A stretch of 64,000 nt of DNA. Source: JBOZRQ01 sp050789255. GTDB taxonomy: Bacteria > Bacillota > Sulfobacillia > Symbiobacteriales > Symbiobacteriaceae. Below, piece by piece: positions 1 through 7,368 of the stretch. Location: NCBI GenBank assembly GCA_050789255.1, contig JBOZRQ010000049.1:62001-126000 (forward strand). Reading direction: 5' to 3'. Both the position numbers and the translations under genes were made by a program. Position 1 is the stretch's first letter, and each line of letters opens with the position of its first letter. The notes beneath the pieces were generated by a model. That model saw nothing but the letters and a program-made list of their open reading frames with translations. It did not search any database and was not told the origin of the DNA.

Positions 1-213
1 ACCATCGCCGAGGGCGACGCAGCGGCCGCCGGCATCAACGCTACCGCCAAGGAGCGCATAGCGACGTCCGAGGTCGCCTACTCTTACGCCATCGTCACCG
101 ACGAGAACGAGCGCAAGGGGTGCGTCCGGAGCCTGTACAACTTCTTCAAGCCCGACTGCAACGATCCGGCCCACGTGCCCGACATCAAGGACATTGGCTG
201 CAACCCGTTCTAA
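1..213 (+). CDS. C-terminal end of an unidentified protein (partial)
   Basis: An open frame enters from the left edge in frame 1 and ends at a TAA at 211-213, leaving 70 residues. The fragment is hydrophilic and contains three cysteines near its end (in the contexts KGCVRS, PDCND and IGCNP), which could form disulfides or bind metal. A rho-independent terminator follows 12 bases later, which supports this as a real gene end. I do not recognise the family; the start lies outside the window. Confidence 0.6.
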   Translation, partial: TIAEGDAAAAGINATAKERIATSEVAYSYAIVTDENERKGCVRSLYNFFKPDCNDPAHVPDIKDIGCNPF

Positions 214-225
214 TCCGTATACATG

Positions 226-257
226 AAAGGTCCCGGGCACGGCGCCCGGGACCTTTT
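226..257 (+). terminator. Rho-independent terminator of the left-edge gene
   Basis: A G+C-rich stem (226-238 pairing with 243-255) closes a short loop and is followed by a run of T. It lies directly after the stop codon at 213 and before the convergent lipoprotein gene, so it may act in both directions. Confidence 0.8.
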
Positions 258-271
258 TGCATGACGGCGAC

Positions 272-1171
272 TCACGGGGAGGTCAGCAGTGGCAAGACGG
301 CACGCTCCAGAGCAATGTTCGTCTTCGCTGCATACTCATCTGCCGTCATGACCTGCAAGTCGTATTGCTTCTTGCGCTCCTCCAGCTTCTTCACGATCGC
401 AAAGTCCCGTACGCGGAACGTAGGGTTCATGTTTGCTTGCAGTTCGGTCTGAGCCGCCCGAATCTGCCCCTCGATCTCAATGGCGGTCTCCCAGTCCTCT
501 TCCTGCATCGCCGCTGCGAACCGGTCGAAGTTGGTTATTAGGGAATCCAGCGCTCCATAGTGATCGGCGTAACCCTGCAGGGTCGTCTCTCGTTTTGCCA
601 ATGAGTTGCTTCGGACCATGAGGTGACCGACCTGTGTCTTCAGCTCAGCCAACTCGGAGCGCGCTTCACCATAGCTCTCCTGCTTTGCCTTTTGGGCCAC
701 GGCCGAAAGAGCAGGGGTCAGAGCACTCACCTTTTCAATCTCCCCCAGAAACGTATCCAGGTCCTGCAGGACGTACCATACGTCGTCATACGCAAATGAA
801 ACGGTATCATACCCGGCAGAAACGGCTGCGTCGATCAACCGGACATACTCCATGTCCGTCTGGGAGAGATTCAGGGCTAAGGCTTGTCTCATCAGCCCTT
901 TGGCGTTAGACAACTCCTGAAGGCACTGCGTCCGCTTATTGCTGGCATCCCTGATGTACCTCTGAAGCTCTTGGCGGGTCCGGACACCGTCGAATGCCTT
1001 CGCCATCGTGGTCACCTTATCGTGGCACAACACAAGTTGCCTGGTCTTCGCTGCCGCCTGCTGTACCAGGTCGTTGGCCTTACCAACTGCCCCTGACTGA
1101 CGGGCGCATCCGGAGAAGATAATCGCCGCAGCAATGAGAATGGTCAGCCTCCGGATTGCCGTCGTTCTCAT
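272..1171 (-). CDS. Putative lipoprotein, helical, unknown function
   Basis: The 299-residue product begins with a basic n-region, a hydrophobic stretch and a lipobox (FSGC, Cys about residue 21), so it is predicted to be exported and lipid-anchored. The mature part is rich in Ala, Leu, Glu and Lys and looks like an extended alpha-helical or coiled-coil protein; no catalytic motif is visible. A purine-rich ribosome site (GAGGGGG) lies upstream of the ATG. It appears monocistronic, facing the left-edge gene. The family is not recognised; a structural or substrate-binding role in the envelope is only a guess. Confidence 0.7.
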   Translation of the reverse strand: MRTTAIRRLTILIAAAIIFSGCARQSGAVGKANDLVQQAAAKTRQLVLCHDKVTTMAKAFDGVRTRQELQRYIRDASNKRTQCLQELSNAKGLMRQALALNLSQTDMEYVRLIDAAVSAGYDTVSFAYDDVWYVLQDLDTFLGEIEKVSALTPALSAVAQKAKQESYGEARSELAELKTQVGHLMVRSNSLAKRETTLQGYADHYGALDSLITNFDRFAAAMQEEDWETAIEIEGQIRAAQTELQANMNPTFRVRDFAIVKKLEERKKQYDLQVMTADEYAAKTNIALERAVLPLLTSP

Positions 1172-1220
1172 GTCGTGGAGCCCCCTCTAACGAAATAAGA
1201 AGATCGTATATATTTAGTAT

Positions 1221-1268
1221 AAGCAAAAAAACGGAGCCCTGCACAAGAAAGGTGCGGCTCCGTTTTCG
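1221..1268 (-). terminator. Terminator after the ABC-2 ATPase gene
   Basis: An 11-bp stem (1228-1238 with 1256-1266) is followed, when read on the minus strand, by a run of seven T. It lies just downstream of the stop of the ABC ATPase gene. Confidence 0.85.
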
Positions 1269-1275
1269 CGTTTGG

Positions 1276-2265
1276 CTAAATGCCTTCCTGGTAGATGCGG
1301 GAGATGATGCCCTCAATCTCGGGCTCCTCCACCGTGAGGTCGACGATCGAGTACTTCTCAGAGACCCGGGCGATCAGCTGGCTGGCCGAGATCTCGTCAC
1401 GGTTGAAGCGCAGCCAGAACTTGTTGCCCTCCCGCTTGATCTGCTCCGCCCCGGCGATCTCAAGCCGGTCGCCGAAGCCGTTAGGCTCCAGGTCGACCAC
1501 CAGGGTGCGGCTCTTGCCGAAGCGCTCCTTGATTTGCGCGACCGGCCCGTCGTAGATCACGGTGCCCTTGTCGATCAGGATCATCCGCTCGCAGATCTTC
1601 TCAATGTCCTGCATGTCGTGGGTGGTGAGGATCACCGTCACGCCGCGCTCTTTGTTGATCTCCTTGATGAACTCCCGGATCTTCTCCTTGGCCACCACGT
1701 CCAGACCGATGGTGGGCTCGTCAAGGTAGACGATGTCCGGGTCGTGCAGCAGGGCAGCCGCCAGGTCGGCGCGCATGCGCTGGCCCAGGGAGAGCTGGCG
1801 CACCGGGGTCTGCAGGAACTCCTCGAGCCCCAGGAGATCCTTGAAGCGGGCCATGTTCTTGTCGTACTTGGCCTTGGGGATCTTGTAGATGTGCTGGAGC
1901 AGCTCGAAGGACTCAATGGTCGGCAGGTCCCACCACAGCTGGGTGCGCTGGCCGAAGACCACGCCGATTTGCTTGGCGTTCTCGACCCGCTGCTCGTAGG
2001 GGACCAGTCCCCGCACCAACACCTTGCCGCCGCTGGGGACGAGGATTCCCGTCAGCATTTTGATGGTGGTGGACTTGCCGGCGCCGTTGGGGCCAATATA
2101 CCCCACCAGTTCGCCCGCCTTGATCTCGAAGGATACGTCGTTCACGGCCAGCTTCGTAATGTGCTCCCGAGAGAAGAGGGACCGCAGGGCGCCGAAGGCC
2201 CCCTCCTTGCGCTTGGCGATCTTAAACTCCTTGCGCAACCCATGGACTTCAATAATGGCGCTCAC
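1276..2265 (-). CDS. ABC-2 type exporter ATP-binding protein
   Basis: This 329-residue ATPase has the Walker A GPNGAGKST (about residues 58-66), the signature LSLGQRMR, Walker B IVYLDEPT and the H-loop TTHDM, followed by a C-terminal extension of the kind seen in ATPases that pair with ABC2_membrane_6 (DUF990) permeases. It would energise export by a two-permease ABC-2 complex at the inner face of the membrane. The likely partners are the adjacent permeases at 3980-4777 and 4782-5555, about 1.7 kb upstream on the same strand, but a nuclease gene, a small gene and an opposite-strand gene now lie between. The substrate cannot be told; relatives are annotated as daunorubicin-type or uncharacterised exporters. 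Confidence 0.92.
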   Translation of the reverse strand: MSAIIEVHGLRKEFKIAKRKEGAFGALRSLFSREHITKLAVNDVSFEIKAGELVGYIGPNGAGKSTTIKMLTGILVPSGGKVLVRGLVPYEQRVENAKQIGVVFGQRTQLWWDLPTIESFELLQHIYKIPKAKYDKNMARFKDLLGLEEFLQTPVRQLSLGQRMRADLAAALLHDPDIVYLDEPTIGLDVVAKEKIREFIKEINKERGVTVILTTHDMQDIEKICERMILIDKGTVIYDGPVAQIKERFGKSRTLVVDLEPNGFGDRLEIAGAEQIKREGNKFWLRFNRDEISASQLIARVSEKYSIVDLTVEEPEIEGIISRIYQEGI

Positions 2266-2419
2266 GATATACTCCTTTCGGCCCTTCCGGGGGTGAAAAG
2301 AAACTTTACCAGCAAGGGATTATTGTACACCAGGAATGTCATTTGGACTAGTTGCTAAAGAAAAAAAGGCAATCCATGGAGCCCCCCCGAACACCCCACT
2401 GAGGAGGTCGAGCAAAGCC

Positions 2420-2869
2420 ATGGAGCGCCTTTGCATAATCCCGTGCGGCAAGAAGAAAATTTGGGACGTCGACTCCACGGCCGGCCCGACCCCGGCCGCC
2501 CAGGCCTACCTGAGCGCCTTCCACCGCAACTGCCAGGCCTACGCCCGCGCCTTCTTCGGCGAGAACTGGGCCATCCTCTCGGCCCGCCACGGCTTCCTCC
2601 TGCCCCACGACCTGGTGCCCGAAAACTACGACGTCCGTTTCTCCCCGACCGGGTTGGGCGAAATCTCTCCTGACCAACTCCGCCGACAGGTCTTAACCAA
2701 GGGCCTTGACCGCTACGACCAGGTCGTGGTGCTGGGCGGCAAGAAGTTCGAGCCCGTGGTGCGCCCCGCCTTCACCTGCACCATCCACTTCCCCCTCCGG
2801 GGGCTCACTGGCATTGGCGCCATGAACCAAGCGCTCCAAAAGGCCGTTCGCACTGGCAAGGAGCTGTAG
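2420..2869 (+). CDS. DUF6884-like protein
   Basis: The 149-residue product begins at an ATG preceded by GAGGAGGT; an upstream in-frame ATG at 2336 lacks a ribosome site. It opens with a beta strand and a CGKKK motif, and has a middle section with SARHGFLLP and VPENYDV followed by a VVVLGGKKF strand. This pattern resembles the small uncharacterised DUF6884 family, in which a Cys-Gly/Ser-Lys-x-Lys motif and a Pro-Tyr/Asn segment are conserved. Function is unknown. It is a lone plus-strand gene between the ABC ATPase and the nested-repeat element that begins 14 bases after its stop. Confidence 0.6.
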   Translation: MERLCIIPCGKKKIWDVDSTAGPTPAAQAYLSAFHRNCQAYARAFFGENWAILSARHGFLLPHDLVPENYDVRFSPTGLGEISPDQLRRQVLTKGLDRYDQVVVLGGKKFEPVVRPAFTCTIHFPLRGLTGIGAMNQALQKAVRTGKEL

Positions 2870-2882
2870 GAGGCGCCCTCAG

Positions 2883-3170
2883 TACGCCGCAGTGGACGGA
2901 AATCATGCAACCGGTGCATAGGGTGCCGACGCATTCATCGGCGACCTGCTAAGCGCCACCCGATGGAGACGTACCCGAGGAGGAGGCGTCAGGACGACGC
3001 CTCCGACCAGCTCAACGGGCCGCCTGCGTACACGGATGTACGTCAGGCGGCCCCGTCTCCATCGGGTGGCGCATCACTTCCGCTCCGGAGCCGATGGCGC
3101 GGCGGCGCCCTGATGCACCGGTTGCACAGTGCTACGACCGCTCGGTCGTACGCACAACTGCGCCGCCAGC
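2883..3170. repeat. Nested inverted-repeat element, possible structured RNA or MITE
   Basis: About 290 bases are organised as stems within stems. A perfect 14-bp pair joins 2906-2919 to 3113-3126. Inside it a perfect 19-bp pair joins 2953-2971 to 3054-3072. That in turn encloses a 9-bp hairpin (2982-2990/2996-3004, loop AGGAC) and a 16-bp hairpin with one bulge (3017-3032/3037-3053, loop CGGA). A further hairpin lies at 3133-3150 and weaker pairing joins 2883-2894 to 3156-3165. No coding sequence explains this. It could be a structured RNA, a miniature inverted-repeat element or an unusually elaborate convergent terminator. No T tract or transposase is seen. Confidence 0.65.
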
Positions 3171-3329
3171 CCGCTCCGAGGCCGAGTGCGTAACGCCCGC
3201 CCCCTCACCCTGGGGCGTGGTCACATCCTGCATGGGGTCCCAGATATCGCCGGGTGCAGGCTTGGCTACAAACTTGGTGCTATCGGGCGTGGGCTCGGCT
3301 GCGCCCGACTCGTTCGCCGTCTCCGTCAT
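3132..3329 (-). CDS. Small acidic hypothetical protein
   Basis: A 65-residue frame starts at an ATG with a good ribosome site (GGAGGTGG, spacing about 8) and lies 31 bases downstream of the nuclease gene, so it is probably cotranscribed with it. The product is hydrophilic, rich in Pro, Ala, Thr and Glu, with no membrane segment or known motif. Its last 20 or so codons lie inside the right arm of the nested-repeat element, which supplies the stop codon, so the original C-terminus may have been replaced. No family recognised. Confidence 0.45.
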   Translation of the reverse strand: MTETANESGAAEPTPDSTKFVAKPAPGDIWDPMQDVTTPQGEGAGVTHSASERAGGAVVRTTERS

Positions 3330-3360
3330 TGCCGGATTCCACCTCCGGCACTAGTTTGCC

Positions 3361-3978
3361 CTATTTCTTGCTGCTGTTCTCAGGGATCTGCCATAGGCCG
3401 ACCTTCTCATCCCGCGCCTTGCGCTCCAGCGCCTTGAAGTATTCGCTGGCGCTTACGTTCGGCGCGTAGGTCGCGAGCTGGGCGAAGCCTGCCCGGATCA
3501 GCAGGGCATTGAACCAGGTGCCATCCTCCAAATAGATGTGTGCCAGCAGCCGTCCGTACTTGTCCTCCCTCTCCACGTCGTAGCGCAGGCGGACCTTCGT
3601 CCCCTTGGTCAGCACCGACTTGGTGAAGTTGGATGCCTCCTTGCCGTACTCCTGGACCTCGCGCCGGGGGTCCACCGTCTCGGGTGTGTTCACCTGGAGC
3701 AGGCGCACCTTGGTCTTGGCGCCCTTCAGGGTCACCTCCACCGTGTCGCCGTCCACCACCCGCTCCACGGTGGCCGAATCCATCTTCTTCAACTCGGCGG
3801 AGGAGGCTTTCATGCCCTTCTCCGCCTTCATCCTGTCGATCTCAGCGGTGGTCGGCACCCTGTAAGCGGCCGGCTGGGCTGAAGGCGTACTCGCCTTCTG
3901 GCTGTCGCCGAAGTTCATGTACCAGGCCACCGCGAATACCGCTGCGAGCACCAACACGGTTCCTAACTTGCGTCCCAT
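3361..3978 (-). CDS. Membrane-anchored thermonuclease (staphylococcal nuclease family)
   Basis: The 205-residue protein has an N-terminal hydrophobic anchor (about residues 5-22), a spacer and then a complete SNase domain. Motifs align with Staphylococcus nuclease: VDGDTV (Asp21), the strand KVRLLQ (Arg35), NTPET (Thr41, Glu43) and EDKYGRLLA (Arg87). The calcium ligand equivalent to Asp40 is Asn here. It should hydrolyse DNA or RNA outside the membrane in a calcium-dependent way. The ATG at 3976-3978 has GGGAG upstream and lies one base after the permease stop, so it is translated as part of the permease operon; an upstream extension has no ribosome site. Confidence 0.9.
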   Translation of the reverse strand: MGRKLGTVLVLAAVFAVAWYMNFGDSQKASTPSAQPAAYRVPTTAEIDRMKAEKGMKASSAELKKMDSATVERVVDGDTVEVTLKGAKTKVRLLQVNTPETVDPRREVQEYGKEASNFTKSVLTKGTKVRLRYDVEREDKYGRLLAHIYLEDGTWFNALLIRAGFAQLATYAPNVSASEYFKALERKARDEKVGLWQIPENSSKK

Positions 3979-3979
3979 A

Positions 3980-4777
3980 TTAGCTCCCTGTTCCCTGATA
4001 GTTCTGCAGACCCCAGAGCCACAGGCGGTAGGCCAGCGCCAGACAGACCACCCCAACCAGGGGCGTCAGGAACGGCACCCACGCCGGGAAGTGCCCAACC
4101 CGGTCCAAGAAGACATGGGCGGGGAAGTAGTTGACGAACGCCAGGGGAAAGACCCCAATAAAGAGCGCCTGGAGCAGCATCGGATAGATGTCGATCGGGT
4201 AGAAGGCCATCTCCCGGGCCGGCCGTACCACGGCGTGGTAGAGCGACCGGGAGCGCCCGGTCCAGAAGGCGATCGCCCCGGTGACGATGCAGGCGGCGCC
4301 CTGGATCATCGCCCCGCCGATCACCGTTCCCAGGAGATATAGCCACTTGAGCGGCGTCCAGTGGAACTCAACAAGGGTCGTCGACCACAGGAAGACCAGG
4401 CTCGAGAAGATCAGCTGGGCCAGGCTGAAGATCGGGAAGCGGGCGGCCATAAAGTGGACGAAGGGCTGCATTGGCCGGGTCAGGTACATATCAAACTGAC
4501 CCGAGACAATATACTCCTCCAGGTCGCGGAAGTGAAAAAAGGTGACCAGGACCACGCCCCAGGAGAGCACGGCAAGCCCGAACAGGAAGATCAGCGACCC
4601 GAAGTTCCAGCCGTTGATCTCCCCAAATCGGTCCGCCATGAAATAGAGGTTGATCAGGGTGCCGGCGTAGACCAGCACCAGGCCGATCACCCGGGTGGTC
4701 ATGCCGAAGCGATACTGCATCTGCCCCCGGACGACTGCCCGGGCCAGCAGGGTATAGGTGCGAAACGTATCCCACAT
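3980..4777 (-). CDS. ABC-2 type transporter permease (second subunit)
   Basis: The 265-residue product has about six hydrophobic segments and resembles ABC2_membrane_6 (DUF990) permeases. The ATG at 4775-4777 is preceded by GGAGG and lies four bases after the stop of the upstream permease gene, showing tight coupling. With the permease at 4782-5555 it probably forms the membrane part of a heterodimeric ABC-2 exporter powered by the ATPase at 1276-2265. The substrate is unknown. Confidence 0.85.
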   Translation of the reverse strand: MWDTFRTYTLLARAVVRGQMQYRFGMTTRVIGLVLVYAGTLINLYFMADRFGEINGWNFGSLIFLFGLAVLSWGVVLVTFFHFRDLEEYIVSGQFDMYLTRPMQPFVHFMAARFPIFSLAQLIFSSLVFLWSTTLVEFHWTPLKWLYLLGTVIGGAMIQGAACIVTGAIAFWTGRSRSLYHAVVRPAREMAFYPIDIYPMLLQALFIGVFPLAFVNYFPAHVFLDRVGHFPAWVPFLTPLVGVVCLALAYRLWLWGLQNYQGTGS

Positions 4778-4781
4778 GGCG

Positions 4782-5555
4782 CTATCCTCCCTGTACGACC
4801 AGCTTGCTGGTGGCGGTGCGCCACATCCCCGCCACCAGCAGGGTGAGGCCCACAATCCAGGCCACCTGCTCCAGCAGCGCCATATAGATCCCCGCTCCGG
4901 CCACCCGCCCGGCAAAGATAGCCCCGGGTATGTAGAGTGTCGCCTGGAAGGGCAGCGCGCGGGAGAGCGCAGCAAACCAACCCGGCAGGAGCCACAGGGG
5001 GATCAGCGACCCGGCAAAGATCGCCTGGGCGAAGTCCAGCATGTTGTGGACCCCTTCCACATCCAGCACGAAGAAGACCACGCTAGCAGCCGCCATCTGC
5101 AGGAGCAAGGCGATCATCAGGCCCAGGAAGCCGCTCACCGCAAAGGCGACGATGGTCCCTGGTCCCGGCCACCTGACCCCCAGCAGCAGGCTGAGGGCCA
5201 CGTAGATCGGCACGGTCCGCACCACGCGCCACATCGTCCGCCCCATCTGCTCGGCGGTCAGGCGGATCGGGTAGGAGATAGGCTTGAGAAGCTCCACCGC
5301 CACACCGCCGGTGCGAATCGCATTCTGCATCTGCCCGATCACGTCGGGCGACTGCATCTCTGCCAGCATGCGGGTCGACAGGACGTAGGCCAGAATCGTG
5401 GCCAGTTGGGCGGGATCGTTCCGAGAGACCGCCAGCCATAACGTCACATAGGTGGCGGTCATCGACAGGCTGATCAGAACCCCCAGCCATGCCTCGAAGC
5501 GATAGGAGATCATCTGTTGGAAGGATCGGCTGGCGATTGCCAGAAAGGCGCGCAT
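4782..5555 (-). CDS. ABC-2 type transporter permease (first subunit)
   Basis: This 257-residue membrane protein begins with a short cytoplasmic segment (MRAFLAIASRSF) and then about six hydrophobic spans, typical of the first permease of DUF990-type ABC-2 exporters. The ATG at 5553-5555 has an AGAGGGAAAG ribosome site; the longer frame upstream reads through the divergent promoter region and is not credible. It is the first gene of a minus-strand operon: permease, permease, nuclease, small gene. Confidence 0.85.
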   Translation of the reverse strand: MRAFLAIASRSFQQMISYRFEAWLGVLISLSMTATYVTLWLAVSRNDPAQLATILAYVLSTRMLAEMQSPDVIGQMQNAIRTGGVAVELLKPISYPIRLTAEQMGRTMWRVVRTVPIYVALSLLLGVRWPGPGTIVAFAVSGFLGLMIALLLQMAAASVVFFVLDVEGVHNMLDFAQAIFAGSLIPLWLLPGWFAALSRALPFQATLYIPGAIFAGRVAGAGIYMALLEQVAWIVGLTLLVAGMWRTATSKLVVQGG

Positions 5556-5635
5556 AGCTGCTTTCCCTCTTGAAGGAGTTTGGGTTCGTCTGAAGAATCG
5601 GCAGACATAGCGACAATCAAGGGGTGGGACTGGCC

Positions 5636-6094
5636 GTGCTGAAGTGTCCGTCGTGCGGCAGATCTGGGGGGCCCTTCCGCCTCCGCCATCAGATCCAGGC
5701 CGACAACCAGATCCTGCGCAACTGGGGCTGCCCTTGTGGGGAGGCATTTACGGCCGTGGCCGGGTCCGAGAAGGCTGGGGGCGGGGCTGTCGCGTATGGC
5801 GGCTTCACCGTGGACCTGCATGGCCGGTCGCAGTTGGTGAGCCTCAAGCAGATCAACCATCACGAAACCGTGTGGCACATCGGGGACTGGAGCATCGTCG
5901 TCATTGGCCCGCCCGACGGGCCGGGGACCCGCACCGTCATCGTGCGGACCAGGGCGAACGAGCCCCTGGCCGAGTGGAAGCTCCAGCCCGGCTGGGGCCC
6001 CGCTGAAATCGGGCGCCGCCTGAAGGCAGCGGCACTGCCGCCCGACCTCCCGCACGAGGTGCTAGCAAAGGTCCTCGTCCGGGTCCTCGGTTGA
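5636..6094 (+). CDS. Zinc-ribbon hypothetical protein
   Basis: The 152-residue product has an N-terminal zinc ribbon (CPSCG near residue 4 and CPCG near residue 32) followed by a beta-rich domain with alternating hydrophobic strands. I chose the GTG at 5636 because GGGGTGG lies at a good distance; a GTG at 5624 overlaps that site. It is divergent from the ABC permease operon, and its 3' end overlaps the convergent metallopeptidase gene by 33 bases. Function is unknown; a nucleic-acid-binding role is only suggested by the ribbon. Confidence 0.6.
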   Translation: MLKCPSCGRSGGPFRLRHQIQADNQILRNWGCPCGEAFTAVAGSEKAGGGAVAYGGFTVDLHGRSQLVSLKQINHHETVWHIGDWSIVVIGPPDGPGTRTVIVRTRANEPLAEWKLQPGWGPAEIGRRLKAAALPPDLPHEVLAKVLVRVLG

Positions 6095-6634
6095 CGGCGG
6101 GGCGCCGCGCAGGTACTCCTCGTAGCGGCGCAACTGGGCCCGCTTCGCCTTGTAGTCGGGGCAGGCCCGCTCTACCAGCGCCCAGAACCGGGGGCTGTGG
6201 TTGAACTCGCCCAGGTGGGCGATCTCGTGGATCAGCACGTACTCCAGCAGCTCATGGGGGCCGCCGCGCAAGCGCTTGGAGATCTGAATGTTGCGGGTGC
6301 GCCCGCTGCAGGAGCCCCAGCGGCTCTCCTGCTTGCGGAAGCGCACCTCGCCCATTCGAAAGCGGTAGAACCGGTCGTTGATCTCCTTGGCCCAGGCGGC
6401 CAACTGCTCATCGGTGGTGACCGGCGAGGGGGTCAGCCCCGGCGGGAGTCCGCTGGGCGGGGTTCTCAGCGCCATCTGCCGGGCTTGCTCCAGCTTCGGA
6501 GTCAGCTTCTCGGTGAGAATGACGATGTGCCGCTGCTGCTCGGCCCTGGGCAGCCGGCTGGAGATGTAGAGCACGATCTCGCCGTCCTTGATCACCCCGG
6601 ACGAGTTTCGCTTCTCCTTAAAGATGATCTTCAA
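6062..6634 (-). CDS. YgjP-type (DUF45/WLM-like) metallopeptidase
   Basis: The 190-residue protein carries the motif LIHEIAHLGEFNHSPRFW: two histidines and the glutamate of HExxH plus a third histidine downstream, as in YgjP/DUF45 zinc metallopeptidases. Upstream, ESRWGSCS is the other conserved signature of this family. It is predicted to be cytoplasmic; no signal peptide is seen. Its start overlaps the stop of the endonuclease III-like gene by four bases (ATGA), so the two are translationally coupled. Substrate unknown. Confidence 0.85.
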   Translation of the reverse strand: MKIIFKEKRNSSGVIKDGEIVLYISSRLPRAEQQRHIVILTEKLTPKLEQARQMALRTPPSGLPPGLTPSPVTTDEQLAAWAKEINDRFYRFRMGEVRFRKQESRWGSCSGRTRNIQISKRLRGGPHELLEYVLIHEIAHLGEFNHSPRFWALVERACPDYKAKRAQLRRYEEYLRGAPPSTEDPDEDLC

Positions 6635-7368
6635 GCCTTCACCTCAAGGCCCGCCCGGGGGCACAGCTCCTGGAGCGGGCAGTCGTTGCATTGGGGCCGG
6701 CTCTTCAGGCAGAGCCGGTGGCCCAGGGTATCGATCTGGGCGTGGTACTCGCCCAACAGGTCGGTATCCGCCGGCAGATGGGCGTGGAAGAAGGCGCTCA
6801 TCGCCTCGTAGCTCACGGTGGGCTCGAAGATGCCCATCCGGCTGAAGATACGGCGCGTGTAGGTATCCATGGCCATCACGGGATAGCCGGCGGCGTAGTT
6901 CAGAATGCAGTCGCAGGTCTCCGGCCCGATGCCGGGCAGGGCGAGCAGCTCTTCTCGGAGCTCGGGCAGGGGCCTTTTAAGCAGGGCGCCGAGGTCCCCA
7001 CCGTACCTGGTATATAGATGTTCGCAGAAGGCCTTGAGTTTCTTGGTCTTCTGCCGGAAGTAACCGGCGGGTCGGATCAGCGGTTCGATCTGCTCGGGCG
7101 CCGCCCCGTGCAGCGCCGCCGGGTCCAGAAGGCCGGCGCCCCGCAGGGCCAGCAGCGCCTTCTCCACGTTCGACCAGGCCACGTTCTGCACCAGGATTGC
7201 CCCGACGATCATCTCGAAGGGCGGGGCTTTGGTGGGCTCATCTACGTCCACGGCCGGCCACCAGAAGCGAGGGCCGAACCGGGCCTCCATCTTTGCCAGA
7301 ACCGCCTGTAGCCAGGTTCCCCACCCTTCGGCTGGCTCAGCGGCAATCACGTGTGCGTTCTTAGCCAA
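6631..7368 (-). CDS. Endonuclease III-like DNA glycosylase (HhH-GPD, 4Fe-4S)
   Basis: The 245-residue protein has the helix-hairpin-helix LPGIGPETCD, the catalytic aspartate region MAMDTYTRR and a C-terminal iron-sulfur cysteine cluster (CLKSRPQCNDCPLQELC). The lysine of bifunctional Nth enzymes (in GVGRKTA) is glutamate here (GIGPETC), so it is more likely a monofunctional glycosylase like the MagIII type that removes alkylated bases. Translation appears to start at a TTG (7366-7368) overlapping the upstream hydrolase stop; a GTG about seven codons downstream is an alternative. It forms an operon with the hydrolase and the metallopeptidase. Confidence 0.85.
   Translation of the reverse strand: MAKNAHVIAAEPAEGWGTWLQAVLAKMEARFGPRFWWPAVDVDEPTKAPPFEMIVGAILVQNVAWSNVEKALLALRGAGLLDPAALHGAAPEQIEPLIRPAGYFRQKTKKLKAFCEHLYTRYGGDLGALLKRPLPELREELLALPGIGPETCDCILNYAAGYPVMAMDTYTRRIFSRMGIFEPTVSYEAMSAFFHAHLPADTDLLGEYHAQIDTLGHRLCLKSRPQCNDCPLQELCPRAGLEVKA

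Noticed and set aside
1156..2358. 400-codon open frame on the plus strand
   Set aside because: It lies opposite the ABC ATPase gene, lacks any family motif and has the Leu/Gly/Asp/Val-heavy composition of an antisense shadow in G+C-rich DNA.
2883..3170. Integron attC site or insertion-sequence ends
   Set aside because: No attC core sites, no transposase or integrase and no clear target duplication can be seen.
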